The position numbers were made by a program, and so were the translations under genes. Below are positions 1-6,152 of a stretch of DNA of 32,802 nucleotides, one piece after another (position 1 is the first letter of the stretch; every line of letters begins with the position of its first letter). Source of the DNA: Azoarcus_F sp036734105 (GTDB taxonomy: Bacteria; Pseudomonadota; Gammaproteobacteria; Burkholderiales; Rhodocyclaceae); NCBI GenBank assembly GCA_036734105.1, contig DAIMZH010000036.1, positions 1-32,802 on the forward strand, in the 5' to 3' direction. The notes under the pieces are model-generated. The model searched no databases. It was not told the origin of the DNA and saw nothing but the letters and a program-made list of their open reading frames with translations.

Positions 1-113
1 CAACCCGCGTCGTTATTGGGAAAGTGCGACTTTCGACGGCAGGAACTTCAGTTTAGAATGATGACGTTCAACTAGGTTGACTATCGGGATGTCGCCACCA
101 AGATTAATTTCAG
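1..113. other. Left edge, possible 3' end of an upstream gene
   Basis: Bases 2-58 read open in frame 2 and stop with TGA at 59-61, giving a tail ending in DGRNFSLE. The other two plus-strand frames also stay open for at least 17 codons, so I cannot say which, if any, is coding. There is no recognisable motif. The rest of the stretch is AT-rich spacer up to the stop codon of the minus-strand gene at 114. Confidence 0.2.
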
Positions 114-386
114 TTATTCGAAATCAGGAGTCTTTTCAGCGGGAGGAGACCTGTGTCTGGCTTCTTCTCGGGCCCTTTTTGCGGTGAGAAACAACTTGCC
201 TGCTGCCACCAGGTTAACAATGCCGACAAGAACTGCTTGCCAGATTGGTACGGGTTGGCCATTGATGGCGTAAAAGCCGAACAGACCCAACAGGGCAACG
301 CCTGCGATCAGGATGACAATGATGTCCTTACGGAGGAATCCAGACTGCTTACTGTTCAAAACGTATCTCCATGTGGTTCGTGTCAT
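114..386 (-). CDS. Small two-helix membrane protein, function unknown
   Basis: A 90-residue protein that I do not recognise. It has a short basic N-terminus, a strongly hydrophobic segment at about residues 22-41, a turn containing NGQPVP, a second hydrophobic segment at about 49-67, and a charged tail starting with KRAREEARHR. This is the pattern of a two-pass inner-membrane protein with both ends in the cytoplasm. The start is ATG with only a weak AGAGAT purine run upstream. Hydrophobic segments of this length with a positive-inside pattern are unlikely in a chance frame, so I treat it as a real gene. It points away from ampD and has no partner in view. No function is proposed. Confidence 0.5.
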   Translation of the reverse strand: MTRTTWRYVLNSKQSGFLRKDIIVILIAGVALLGLFGFYAINGQPVPIWQAVLVGIVNLVAAGKLFLTAKRAREEARHRSPPAEKTPDFE

Positions 387-678
387 ACAAGAGATCTCTT
401 AAGCTTGAAGATGATCATCGTCGCGTAACAGTTAAAGAGGAAGTCTGATTAGACCAACTTGTTTTCCCGCAAGCAAGCAAGCATGCTGCCTCCTGATGAG
501 TAAGACTTGCATCGTTACGTGACACCCAGTGCATGCTGCGACCGAAGTCTGATCGGTTAACGGATGTTTTTTGACATGTATTATCGCGCAATAGTCATAG
601 GGAGGGGTACCAAATCGAGCTTCCATCTTACCCTTAGTTTCGGTGTGAATTCGGCTAAAAAGTGGAGATATTTGTCAT
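387..678. other. Intergenic region with possible ampD promoter
   Basis: Spacer between the divergent small membrane gene and ampD. It carries three tandem GCAA units near 467-478, and a consensus-like -35 TTGACA at 571-576 on the plus strand. No good -10 lies at the right distance: the sequence around 593-600 is only AGTCATAG. The promoter is therefore only a candidate. I see no gene here. Confidence 0.3.
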
Positions 679-1215
679 ATGAGCAAGCCTTTACCTTCTT
701 GGCGTTGTGGTTGGTTGGATGAGGTGCGACCGGTCCACTCGCCCAATTTCGATGCTCGACCCTTGGGAGTTGAACCGTGTTTAATCGTTATTCATGCGAT
801 CAGCCTTCCCCCAGATGACTTTGGAGGGTCTGGGGTGTTGGATCTTTTTTGCAACCGTCTGGATCCCAATCTTCATCCGTTCTACCAAACTATTTGCACA
901 CTGCGTGTATCTGCCCATTTTTTTATCCGCCGTGATGGTGAATTGATACAGTTTGTCTCAGTAGATAACAGGGCGTGGCACGCTGGGCTGTCGTTATGGA
1001 AGGGTCGGCAAGCTTGCAACGATTTTTCAGTTGGAATAGAACTCGAGGGGTGCGATACGATGCCCTTCGAGGCGATTCAGTATACGAAATTGCGTGATCT
1101 TATTGCGTTTCTTAGGCGACGATATCCGATTGAAGATGTAGTCGGGCACTCCGATATCTCACCAGGACGAAAGACCGATCCTGGACCGTTTTTTGACTGG
1201 CGGGAGTTGGCGTAG
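679..1215 (+). CDS. ampD: 1,6-anhydro-N-acetylmuramyl-L-alanine amidase AmpD
   Basis: Cytoplasmic zinc amidase that removes the stem peptide from 1,6-anhydro-MurNAc muropeptides during murein recycling. In many Gram-negatives its loss induces AmpC through AmpR. The 178-residue length is normal for AmpD rather than for the longer AmiD/AmpDh forms, and no signal peptide is visible. The N-terminal amidase strand reads VIHAISLPP, giving His39 as first zinc ligand. His157 in GHSDISPGRKTDPGP is the second and Asp167 the third, while Glu122 in GIELEG matches the conserved glutamate. The ATG start has GGAG at 664-667. No AmpR or AmpC is in the window, so a resistance role cannot be argued. The nearby lytic transglycosylase and MupP-like phosphatase fit a recycling context. 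Confidence 0.93.
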   Translation: MSKPLPSWRCGWLDEVRPVHSPNFDARPLGVEPCLIVIHAISLPPDDFGGSGVLDLFCNRLDPNLHPFYQTICTLRVSAHFFIRRDGELIQFVSVDNRAWHAGLSLWKGRQACNDFSVGIELEGCDTMPFEAIQYTKLRDLIAFLRRRYPIEDVVGHSDISPGRKTDPGPFFDWRELA

Positions 1216-1257
1216 TGCGCTTGCATGTGTCGCCTGAGCGTCGGACGCAGACGAAGT

Positions 1258-1275
1258 TGTTGTATAGTTACAACA
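1258..1275. repeat. Perfect inverted repeat TGTTGTA-TAGT-TACAACA
   Basis: Two 7-base arms separated by 4 bases, 43 bases after the ampD stop codon. There is no T-run on either side, so it is not a typical terminator. The spacing and symmetry suit a dimeric repressor site, or the repeat may be chance. No regulator gene lies next to it. Confidence 0.4.
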
Positions 1276-1360
1276 CGTAGAAATGCTTTTGATAATGAAT
1301 AGTTAGCAAGGAAAGCTCAGCTTGGTGTGAGGTTTTGCTCACTCAGGACTAAGGTTCAAC

Positions 1361-1389
1361 TTGTCTTAATCCTTGATAATCAATATAGT
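1361..1389 (+). promoter_or_regulatory. Candidate sigma-70 promoter for the lytic transglycosylase
   Basis: TTGTCT (1361-1366) and TATAGT (1384-1389) are separated by exactly 17 bases in AT-rich DNA. Four of six -35 bases and five of six -10 bases match consensus. Predicted transcription start is near 1396. Confidence 0.45.
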
Positions 1390-1577
1390 GCAATTGTATT
1401 GCAGCGCAACATTTTTCAACGTACATATGTATGGAGCCTTATTGCTGGTTGGACTGACAACATTCAGTTCGACTAAGTATCAAGACAGCTAACACGCTCG
1501 TTTTTGACGCGATTGAATTCTTGTGCGTTTCGAGTGAACAGTGGCCTTGCGCTGGGGCTGGTTAGCTAGTGACATCT

Positions 1578-1606
1578 TCGACTCACCTTTGATTGGTTTG
1601 AGTCGA
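1578..1606 (+). promoter_or_regulatory. Leader hairpin just upstream of a ribosome binding site
   Basis: TCGACTCA (1578-1585) and TGAGTCGA (1599-1606) are perfectly complementary around a 13-base loop. The hairpin ends 13 bases before the AAGGAG ribosome site at 1620. It is not followed by a T-run, so a translational or RNA-stability role is more likely than termination. This is inference from sequence only. Confidence 0.35.
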
Positions 1607-1633
1607 TGTACGCCCCCTCAAGGAGAAGAAAAA

Positions 1634-2422
1634 ATGAATGACCATACCAAAAATACATCATCACCCGGTTTATCCGCACTCAGCGATGTGGCATCCAGTT
1701 TGAACATATCCCTAATCGCGCTTGGTTTTGTGGCTCTTTCTTCAGTCGGCTTTACGCACTTGGTAAATAGCGATGTGCAAGTTTTAACGGTGGGTGCAAC
1801 TGTCGTCAAAGAGGCAGAGTCTCAAGGACTTGTTCAATCGGAGGACGTTTGGACTCTGGCTCCTCATCCCGTGCTTGACAAGGTCGATCACCTTGCGTTG
1901 GGTGAGGGGCTAAAACCAACAACGCCAGTTAAGCAGGGTTTGAAGGCGAGTAGCTCAGCACTGGGGCTTTCCGATGAAATGGGACGTGTTCGCGATTGGG
2001 TCTCGAAGCGCTACAGGGTGTCAGGGCGTATGCTTGAGCCCGCGCTGGTCGCTGTACAAGAACATGCGCAGGAAGCTGGTCTTGATCCACTGCTGATTGT
2101 GGCAGTGATGGCTATAGAGTCTAGTTTTGATCCCAAGGCCGAGAGTCATGCCGGAGCTCAGGGCCTGATGCAGGTGATTCCGCGTTGGCATATGGACAAA
2201 ATTGGCGAGGGTGCGTCGGAAGATGCGCTGTTCGATCCGGTTATCAACGTCAGGGTGGGCACCCAGGTGTTGGTCGAAGGCTTGCAGAGGTATGGTTCGC
2301 TTCAGGCTGCCTTGCAGTACTACAACGGTGCGCGCAATGACCCGAATGCACGATATACAAAACGTGTTTTAGCCATGAAAGAGCAGTTGGTACAAGTTGC
2401 CCGGGAAGACAACGACGCTTGA
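1634..2422 (+). CDS. Membrane-anchored lytic transglycosylase, SLT domain
   Basis: A 262-residue murein hydrolase that should cleave the MurNAc-GlcNAc bond and leave 1,6-anhydro-MurNAc ends, the products AmpD later processes. A hydrophobic segment at about 24-44 is a signal anchor. Residues 45-115 look like a low-complexity linker. The SLT (lysozyme-like) domain spans about 135-250, with the catalytic glutamate Glu162 in AIESSFDP, the GLMQ motif at 177-180 and ALQYYNG at about 226-232. The ATG at 1634 was chosen over an upstream in-frame codon at 1541 because AAGGAGAAG lies at 1620-1628 with ideal spacing. It resembles small MltC/MltE-like or Slt-domain proteins, but I cannot assign a specific Mlt name. 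Confidence 0.85.
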   Translation: MNDHTKNTSSPGLSALSDVASSLNISLIALGFVALSSVGFTHLVNSDVQVLTVGATVVKEAESQGLVQSEDVWTLAPHPVLDKVDHLALGEGLKPTTPVKQGLKASSSALGLSDEMGRVRDWVSKRYRVSGRMLEPALVAVQEHAQEAGLDPLLIVAVMAIESSFDPKAESHAGAQGLMQVIPRWHMDKIGEGASEDALFDPVINVRVGTQVLVEGLQRYGSLQAALQYYNGARNDPNARYTKRVLAMKEQLVQVAREDNDA

Positions 2423-3278
2423 GTGCTTGAGGTGTTACCGTCAGTGTAAATCCGTAGAAACTTGGCGGCATAAAATGGCAGCGGAATTTGGCGTCGAGCG
2501 GTTGTCAAAAAAGGTCTCGGTGGGCCCCTTGCCTTTGAGACTAGGTGAGTCCCCCTCAGAATGGCGGAGCGGTCATCAGCTGATCGTTACGCGTAATGCG
2601 CTTGTCACGGCATTTGTCGAGTAAAACGCTTTCATAGCGTATGCATCTCCGGTAGCGTAGCTCATAGAGAAGTTCAATCGCAGTCCATGGCCTGCTCGGG
2701 CGCCCACTGGGAGCTAATACAGAGTGGCATTTCGTGGCGCAGGCCTGACGGTTGATGGTGCGACTTCAGGGCGCCTTCCCGGTTTTAGTCATTTTCGATT
2801 TGGCCACAGCGGCCTTCTGCGCCTCCTTGCGCTGGAACGAGTCGCCCTTGATGGAGAGGATTTCTGCGTGACCGTAGCGCCGAGTCGCTGTCAAGGCCGG
2901 CCAGCTCGTCGAGCAATCGCCCGGTGGCGGACAGTACCGTGTGCCCCTGCAATACCCGACTGACCGACACGATCGGTTAAGAGCGTACGTAGTGGAACAG
3001 CGGGGACCTTGGGTGGGGAGCCCTGATTGCCCACTCCGCTAGCCAATGCTGCAATCCAACCGCTTGATTCGTTTGCGCGTAACCTTTTGATCTGTATGGG
3101 CCTGCGTTGCGGCCTTTGCGGACTTCGGGACAGTTCCAGGGAGCGAGGTCGGAGCGAGGAATGGCCAAAAGAGAGTGGAATGTGGCTCGGAACGGTTAAC
3201 TCGGGCGGCTGGCGAAGTCCGCAGGCTTCGGCAGGAACCCCCAACAACACACGGGAACTGGCGCAAGTAGACAAGAAA
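2423..3278. other. Gene-poor, probably decayed segment next to tmRNA
   Basis: About 850 bases between the transglycosylase and the tmRNA terminator without a convincing intact gene. Several short open frames exist on both strands, but their translations are rich in Arg, Ser and Pro, have no family motif, and the reading frames conflict. A plus frame extending to 2624 and a minus frame at 2891-3274 were considered and not called. One minus-strand tail at 2766-2905 resembles a transposition-helper C-terminus. Two adjacent perfect palindromes, ATCAGCTGAT (2575-2584) and TTACGCGTAA (2587-2596), have centres 12 bases apart. The 3' end of tmRNA is a common integration point, which may explain the debris. 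Confidence 0.45.
2766..2905 (-). pseudogene. Possible IstB-like (IS21 helper) C-terminal remnant
   Basis: On the minus strand the bases ending in TGA at 2766-2768 translate to a tail containing RYGHAEILSIKGDSFQRKEA followed by a Lys/Ala-rich end. The I-x-GDS-[FYM]-x-x-K core recalls the C-terminus of IS21-family IstB ATPases. The recognisable stretch is about 40 residues. Upstream of it the similarity fades, and no Walker motifs, second transposase gene or terminal repeats are visible. It would be a scrap left by a lost element. Assignment rests on motif memory alone and may be wrong. Confidence 0.3.
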
Positions 3279-3306
3279 AAGCCCCAACTGATAAGAGTTG
3301 GGGCTT
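3279..3306 (-). terminator. Intrinsic terminator of tmRNA
   Basis: Read on the minus strand, AAGCCCCAACT pairs perfectly with AGTTGGGGCTT around a 6-base loop and runs into TTTCTTG. It begins 6 bases after the tmRNA CCA end. Confidence 0.9.
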
Positions 3307-3312
3307 CAGTAT

Positions 3313-3690
3313 TGGTGGAGCCGGGGGGAATCGAACCCCCGTCCGCAAGCCCTTTACAGGCAGATCTACATACTTAGCCCGACTATTTGGATTTAACCCC
3401 TGACTTAGCCGCCTGGCAGGCCGGAAAAGGGCGAGTTACCTTACCTTTAGCTGCGGAGCCAAGTAACCCGGCTCTGCTCGCGATTCTCTGTAAATGACAC
3501 TGCAGCGGCTCAGCTTGCGCTAAAACCACCCGGCCCAGAGACCTGCCGGTGCAGCGCTAACCGGGATTAAGCGGCTAGAGCGTAACGCTCGTCGTTGGCG
3601 TTTATTGGTTTCCAGATGGATTTACGAGGTCACTGGCCCTCGGTATGCACTACTCTGCTTTGCGACCCACGTCGAAGCCAGGTCGGCCCC
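3313..3690 (-). ncRNA. ssrA: Transfer-messenger RNA (tmRNA, SsrA)
   Basis: A 378-nt one-piece tmRNA that rescues stalled ribosomes with SmpB and tags the nascent chain for proteolysis. The 5' end GGGGCCG (at 3690) pairs with CGGCTCC before the encoded ACCA at 3313-3316 to form the acceptor stem (one G-U pair). The T arm GGGGGTTCGATTCCCCC is intact. The tag frame lies at 3567-3599: resume codon GCC, then AAC GAC GAG CGT TAC GCT CTA GCC GCT and stop TAA, giving ANDERYALAA, a typical betaproteobacterial tag. Pseudoknot-forming GC-rich segments follow. A strong terminator comes right after the 3' end. smpB is not in the window. Confidence 0.97.
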
Positions 3691-3743
3691 TTGGTGATGC
3701 CTTGTATATGAGGTTGTTTGGCCTCAAATCAAGTGCGATGCTA

Positions 3744-4409
3744 TCACAAAGTCAGATGTTTGATCAGCGAGATAAGTTCCATCGGTTGCTGGATGATGTG
3801 ATCGGCTTGCCACTGGTCTATCGGGTGGTCGGTGCCCAGGTAACCCCAGGCCGCTGCGACGGTGCGCATGCCGGCTGCGCGTCCGGCCTGGATGTCGCGC
3901 AGGTCGTCGCCTACATAGATGCAGCGCGTGGCGTCGACGTCGGCGTGTTCGCAGGCCACGAACAAGGTGTCGGGAGCCGGCTTGGCTTTCGGTGCCGAGT
4001 CGCCGCTGATGATGCAGCTGGCGCGTTGATGCAACCCAAGCGCGGTGACCAAGGGCAGGGTGTAAGCACTAGGTTTGTTTGTGACGATGCCCCATTTGAT
4101 GGCTGCAGCCTCAAGTTGCTGCAGAACGTCTTCCATCTGTTCGAACAACCGGGTGTCGACACACAGTGCCGCTTGGTAGTGAGCCAGATAACGCTCAGCT
4201 AACTCGGGGTAGCTGTGGTGATCAGGGGTGATTTCGAACGCGACGCGCAGCATGCCGCGCACGCCGCTTGATGTATGGGGGCGCAGAGCGTCGAGCGGCA
4301 GTGGCGGTAGCCTGTGCTCGGCACGCAGCTTGTTGGCGGCGGTGCCAAGGTCGGGTGCGGTGTCCGCCAGTGTGCCGTCGAGGTCAAAGAGGACGGCTTC
4401 AGCGATCAC
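3744..4409 (-). CDS. gph: HAD phosphatase, Gph family, possible MupP (MurNAc-6-P phosphatase)
   Basis: A 221-residue haloacid-dehalogenase hydrolase. Motif I is FDLDGT (nucleophile Asp9, acid Asp11), motif II is Thr110 in GIVTNKP, motif III Lys143 in KAKPAPD, and motif IV GDD at 167-169. A helical cap lies between motifs I and II, the Gph/PGP layout. Family members are usually named phosphoglycolate phosphatase. However, the gene following ubiG near an amidohydrolase gene and gyrA in Pseudomonas is mupP, which dephosphorylates MurNAc-6-phosphate in the AmgK-MurU recycling route, and the neighbourhood here is the same. The start is GTG at 4407-4409, overlapping the ubiG stop by 11 bases with no clear ribosome site, which suggests translational coupling. 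The fold assignment is secure and the substrate is inference. Confidence 0.88.
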   Translation of the reverse strand: MIAEAVLFDLDGTLADTAPDLGTAANKLRAEHRLPPLPLDALRPHTSSGVRGMLRVAFEITPDHHSYPELAERYLAHYQAALCVDTRLFEQMEDVLQQLEAAAIKWGIVTNKPSAYTLPLVTALGLHQRASCIISGDSAPKAKPAPDTLFVACEHADVDATRCIYVGDDLRDIQAGRAAGMRTVAAAWGYLGTDHPIDQWQADHIIQQPMELISLIKHLTL

Positions 4410-5100
4410 GGGTGGTGTGCATCAGGTAGTTGACGTCGGTGTCGCGGCCTAGGGAATACACTTTGGTGATCGGGTTGTAGCTCATCCCGATCAGTTCCTG
4501 GTTTTCGAGGCCTGCATGGCGGCAGTAGCGAGCCAGTTCGGAGGGCTTGATGAACTTGGCGTAATCGTGTGTGCCGCGAGGCAGCAGTTTGAGGACGTAT
4601 TCTGCGCCGATGATGGCGAAGAGGTAGGATTTGGGATTGCGATTGAGCGTGGAGAAGAAGACGTGGCCGCCGGGTTTGACCAGACGTGAGCAGGCTGCGA
4701 TGGTGCTGGCCGGGTCGGGAACATGCTCGAGCATTTCCATGCAGGTAACCACGTCGAACGTTTCGGGGTGCTGGTCGGCAAAGGTTTCAGCGCTGGTGTG
4801 CTGGTAGCTGACCTTCAGGCCACTTTCAAACAGGTGCAAACGCGCCACGCTGAGGGCCTTGTCGGACAGGTCAATGCCGGTAACGTCTGCGCCTGAGTTT
4901 GCCATGCTTTCGGCCAGAATGCCGCCGCCGCAGCCAACATCAAGCACCTTCTTGCCAGCCAGTCCAGCCTTGCGGTTGATCCAGTTTAGCCGCAGCGGGT
5001 TTATCTCGTGCAGTGGTTTGAACTCGGAGGCCGGATCCCACCAGCGATGGGCGAGATCACTGAATTTCTGGACTTCTGCTGGGTCGGCGTTGACTGTCAT
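4399..5100 (-). CDS. ubiG: Ubiquinone biosynthesis O-methyltransferase UbiG
   Basis: SAM-dependent O-methyltransferase that performs both O-methylation steps of ubiquinone biosynthesis at the membrane-associated Ubi complex. Its 233 residues match the family length. The N-terminus has the family signature KFSDLAHRWWDPASEFKPLHEINPLRLNWI (split here across residues 12-41). SAM motif I is VLDVGCGGG at 52-60, the acidic loop is GIDLSDKAL, and CMEMLEHVPDP plus LVKPGGHVFFSTLNR are motifs II and III. The ATG start has AGGAC upstream at normal spacing. It is the first gene of a two-gene minus-strand unit with the HAD phosphatase, whose start lies inside the ubiG end. Confidence 0.95.
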   Translation of the reverse strand: MTVNADPAEVQKFSDLAHRWWDPASEFKPLHEINPLRLNWINRKAGLAGKKVLDVGCGGGILAESMANSGADVTGIDLSDKALSVARLHLFESGLKVSYQHTSAETFADQHPETFDVVTCMEMLEHVPDPASTIAACSRLVKPGGHVFFSTLNRNPKSYLFAIIGAEYVLKLLPRGTHDYAKFIKPSELARYCRHAGLENQELIGMSYNPITKVYSLGRDTDVNYLMHTTRDR

Positions 5101-5287
5101 GGGTGTGGTCCTGTCCGGATTTTCGATGCGTCGATACGTTTTTGGTGATGCTCTTGGAGGCGTTGAGCCATTGTCGGCGGTTATATACCGGCACCTTTGG
5201 GGTTTAGGTCATGAGCGTTTGAATGGGCCTGAGCTTACCCGAAAATACAGGCTTGGCGAAGCTCAGAGTCTTTGGTCGGTGATAGCC

Positions 5288-5334
5288 GCCTGTGATTACA
5301 GGCATGAAAAAACCCCACCGAAGCGGGGTTTTTT
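5288..5334 (-). terminator. Terminator of the OmpA-family gene, with a second hairpin
   Basis: AAAAAACCCC (5307-5316) pairs with GGGGTTTTTT (5325-5334) around an 8-base loop. It works on paper in both directions but lies 18 bases after the ompA stop codon. A second perfect hairpin, GCCTGT-GATT-ACAGGC (5288-5303), follows immediately in the direction of ompA transcription. Confidence 0.88.
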
Positions 5335-5352
5335 GGTTGCGCGAAGCGAATA

Positions 5353-6048
5353 TCAGCGGGTGCCGATCACTTCAACCTCAACGCGACGATCCGGCTGCAG
5401 GCAGTCGATCAAAGCGGTGCGGCCACGAACGTTGTCGCAGCTGGTGCCGGTGACAGGCTGGCTCTTGCCCTTGCCTTCGGTGTAGATGCGGTTGGCTTCG
5501 ATGCCACGGGAAACCAGATAGGCCTTGACTGCTTCGGCGCGACGCTGGGACAGATTGGCGTTGTATGCTTCAGAGCCGATGCGGTCGGTGTGACCAACGG
5601 CCAGGATCACTTCAAGGTTGAGCGACTTGGCTTGTTGAGCCAGTTGATTCAGACGCTCCATGCCGGCGGGACGCAGAACGGCCTTATCGAAGTCAAACAG
5701 GGCATCGGCAGACAGGCGGACTTTATCAGCGGTCGGGGTGGGTGCGACCGGTGCGGGAGCGGCTGCTTCCACGCACTTATCAGCGGGAACAATATCGCTG
5801 TCGCAAGCGCAGCCAACCGGGAACTGGCCTGCCATGGCGGTCTCGGCAGCAGCCGGGCTCCAGAAACCAGTGCGCCAGCAAAGGCCGGTACCGCTGCGGG
5901 CAACGACGTTACGTGCGTCGATGACGTAAGGGATGACGCCGCCAGCATCGGCAACTACGTTACCGTGTTGATGTGCAGCAACCGGAGCTGCAAAGCCCAG
6001 CATGGCTGCGGCAACCAGGAAGAGCTGTTTTTTTGTGTGCTTGATCAT
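5353..6048 (-). CDS. ompA: OmpA-family outer-membrane/peptidoglycan-binding protein
   Basis: A 231-residue exported protein. A signal peptide covers residues 1-25 (basic start, hydrophobic LFLVAAAMLGFAAP, cleavage near VAA-H). Residues 26-95 hold a short Cys-containing N-terminal region with LCWRTGFWSP, typical of betaproteobacterial OmpA proteins. A Pro/Ala linker follows, then the OmpA C-terminal domain at about 108-228 with ALFDFDKAVL, GHTDRIGS and NLSQRRAEAV, the residues that bind meso-diaminopimelate. It lacks the full eight-stranded barrel of E. coli OmpA, so it is probably a periplasmic or outer-membrane-associated anchor to murein. The start has CGAGGA upstream. It is a single gene with its own terminator, and a 7-bp inverted repeat lies 75 bases upstream. 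Confidence 0.9.
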   Translation of the reverse strand: MIKHTKKQLFLVAAAMLGFAAPVAAHQHGNVVADAGGVIPYVIDARNVVARSGTGLCWRTGFWSPAAAETAMAGQFPVGCACDSDIVPADKCVEAAAPAPVAPTPTADKVRLSADALFDFDKAVLRPAGMERLNQLAQQAKSLNLEVILAVGHTDRIGSEAYNANLSQRRAEAVKAYLVSRGIEANRIYTEGKGKSQPVTGTSCDNVRGRTALIDCLQPDRRVEVEVIGTR

Positions 6049-6122
6049 ATTTTCCTCGTATACATTGATTGTCGAGCTTTCGGGGCATCGCTACCACCCT
6101 TTGCCGTTGCGCGACTAAGGAT

Positions 6123-6144
6123 GATGCAACGATTAAATTGCATC
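6123..6144. repeat. Inverted repeat GATGCAA-N8-TTGCATC upstream of ompA
   Basis: Perfect 7-base arms around CGATTAAA, between the amidohydrolase stop (6153) and the ompA start (6048). No T-run follows on either strand. It could be an operator or overlap the ompA promoter, or be a weak stem ending the amidohydrolase mRNA. I found no convincing -35/-10 pair here. Confidence 0.35.
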
Positions 6145-6152
6145 CCTTGCGA

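Larger units (their letters stand above)
1216..1633. other. Long spacer and leader upstream of the lytic transglycosylase
   Basis: 418 bases with no convincing gene. The frame of the following transglycosylase extends back to 1541, but the strong ribosome site at 1620-1628 argues against using it. Structure seen: a perfect 7-bp inverted repeat at 1258-1275, a small GTGAG/CTCAC repeat at 1327-1342, a promoter-like pair at 1361-1389, and a perfect 8-bp hairpin at 1578-1606. If the promoter is real, the transcript has a leader of nearly 240 nt. Confidence 0.5.

Noticed and set aside
467..478. Three tandem GCAA units as a phase-variable repeat
   Set aside because: Too few units, and not in a gene or at a clear promoter spacer.
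2891..3274. 127-codon minus-strand frame between tmRNA and the IstB-like tail
   Set aside because: Composition is dominated by Arg, Ser, Pro and Leu, no motif or ribosome site is evident, and the overlapping frames on both strands are equally open.
3645..4202. Plus-strand frame across the tmRNA 5' end and the HAD phosphatase gene
   Set aside because: It overlaps two certain minus-strand genes and has no recognisable domain.
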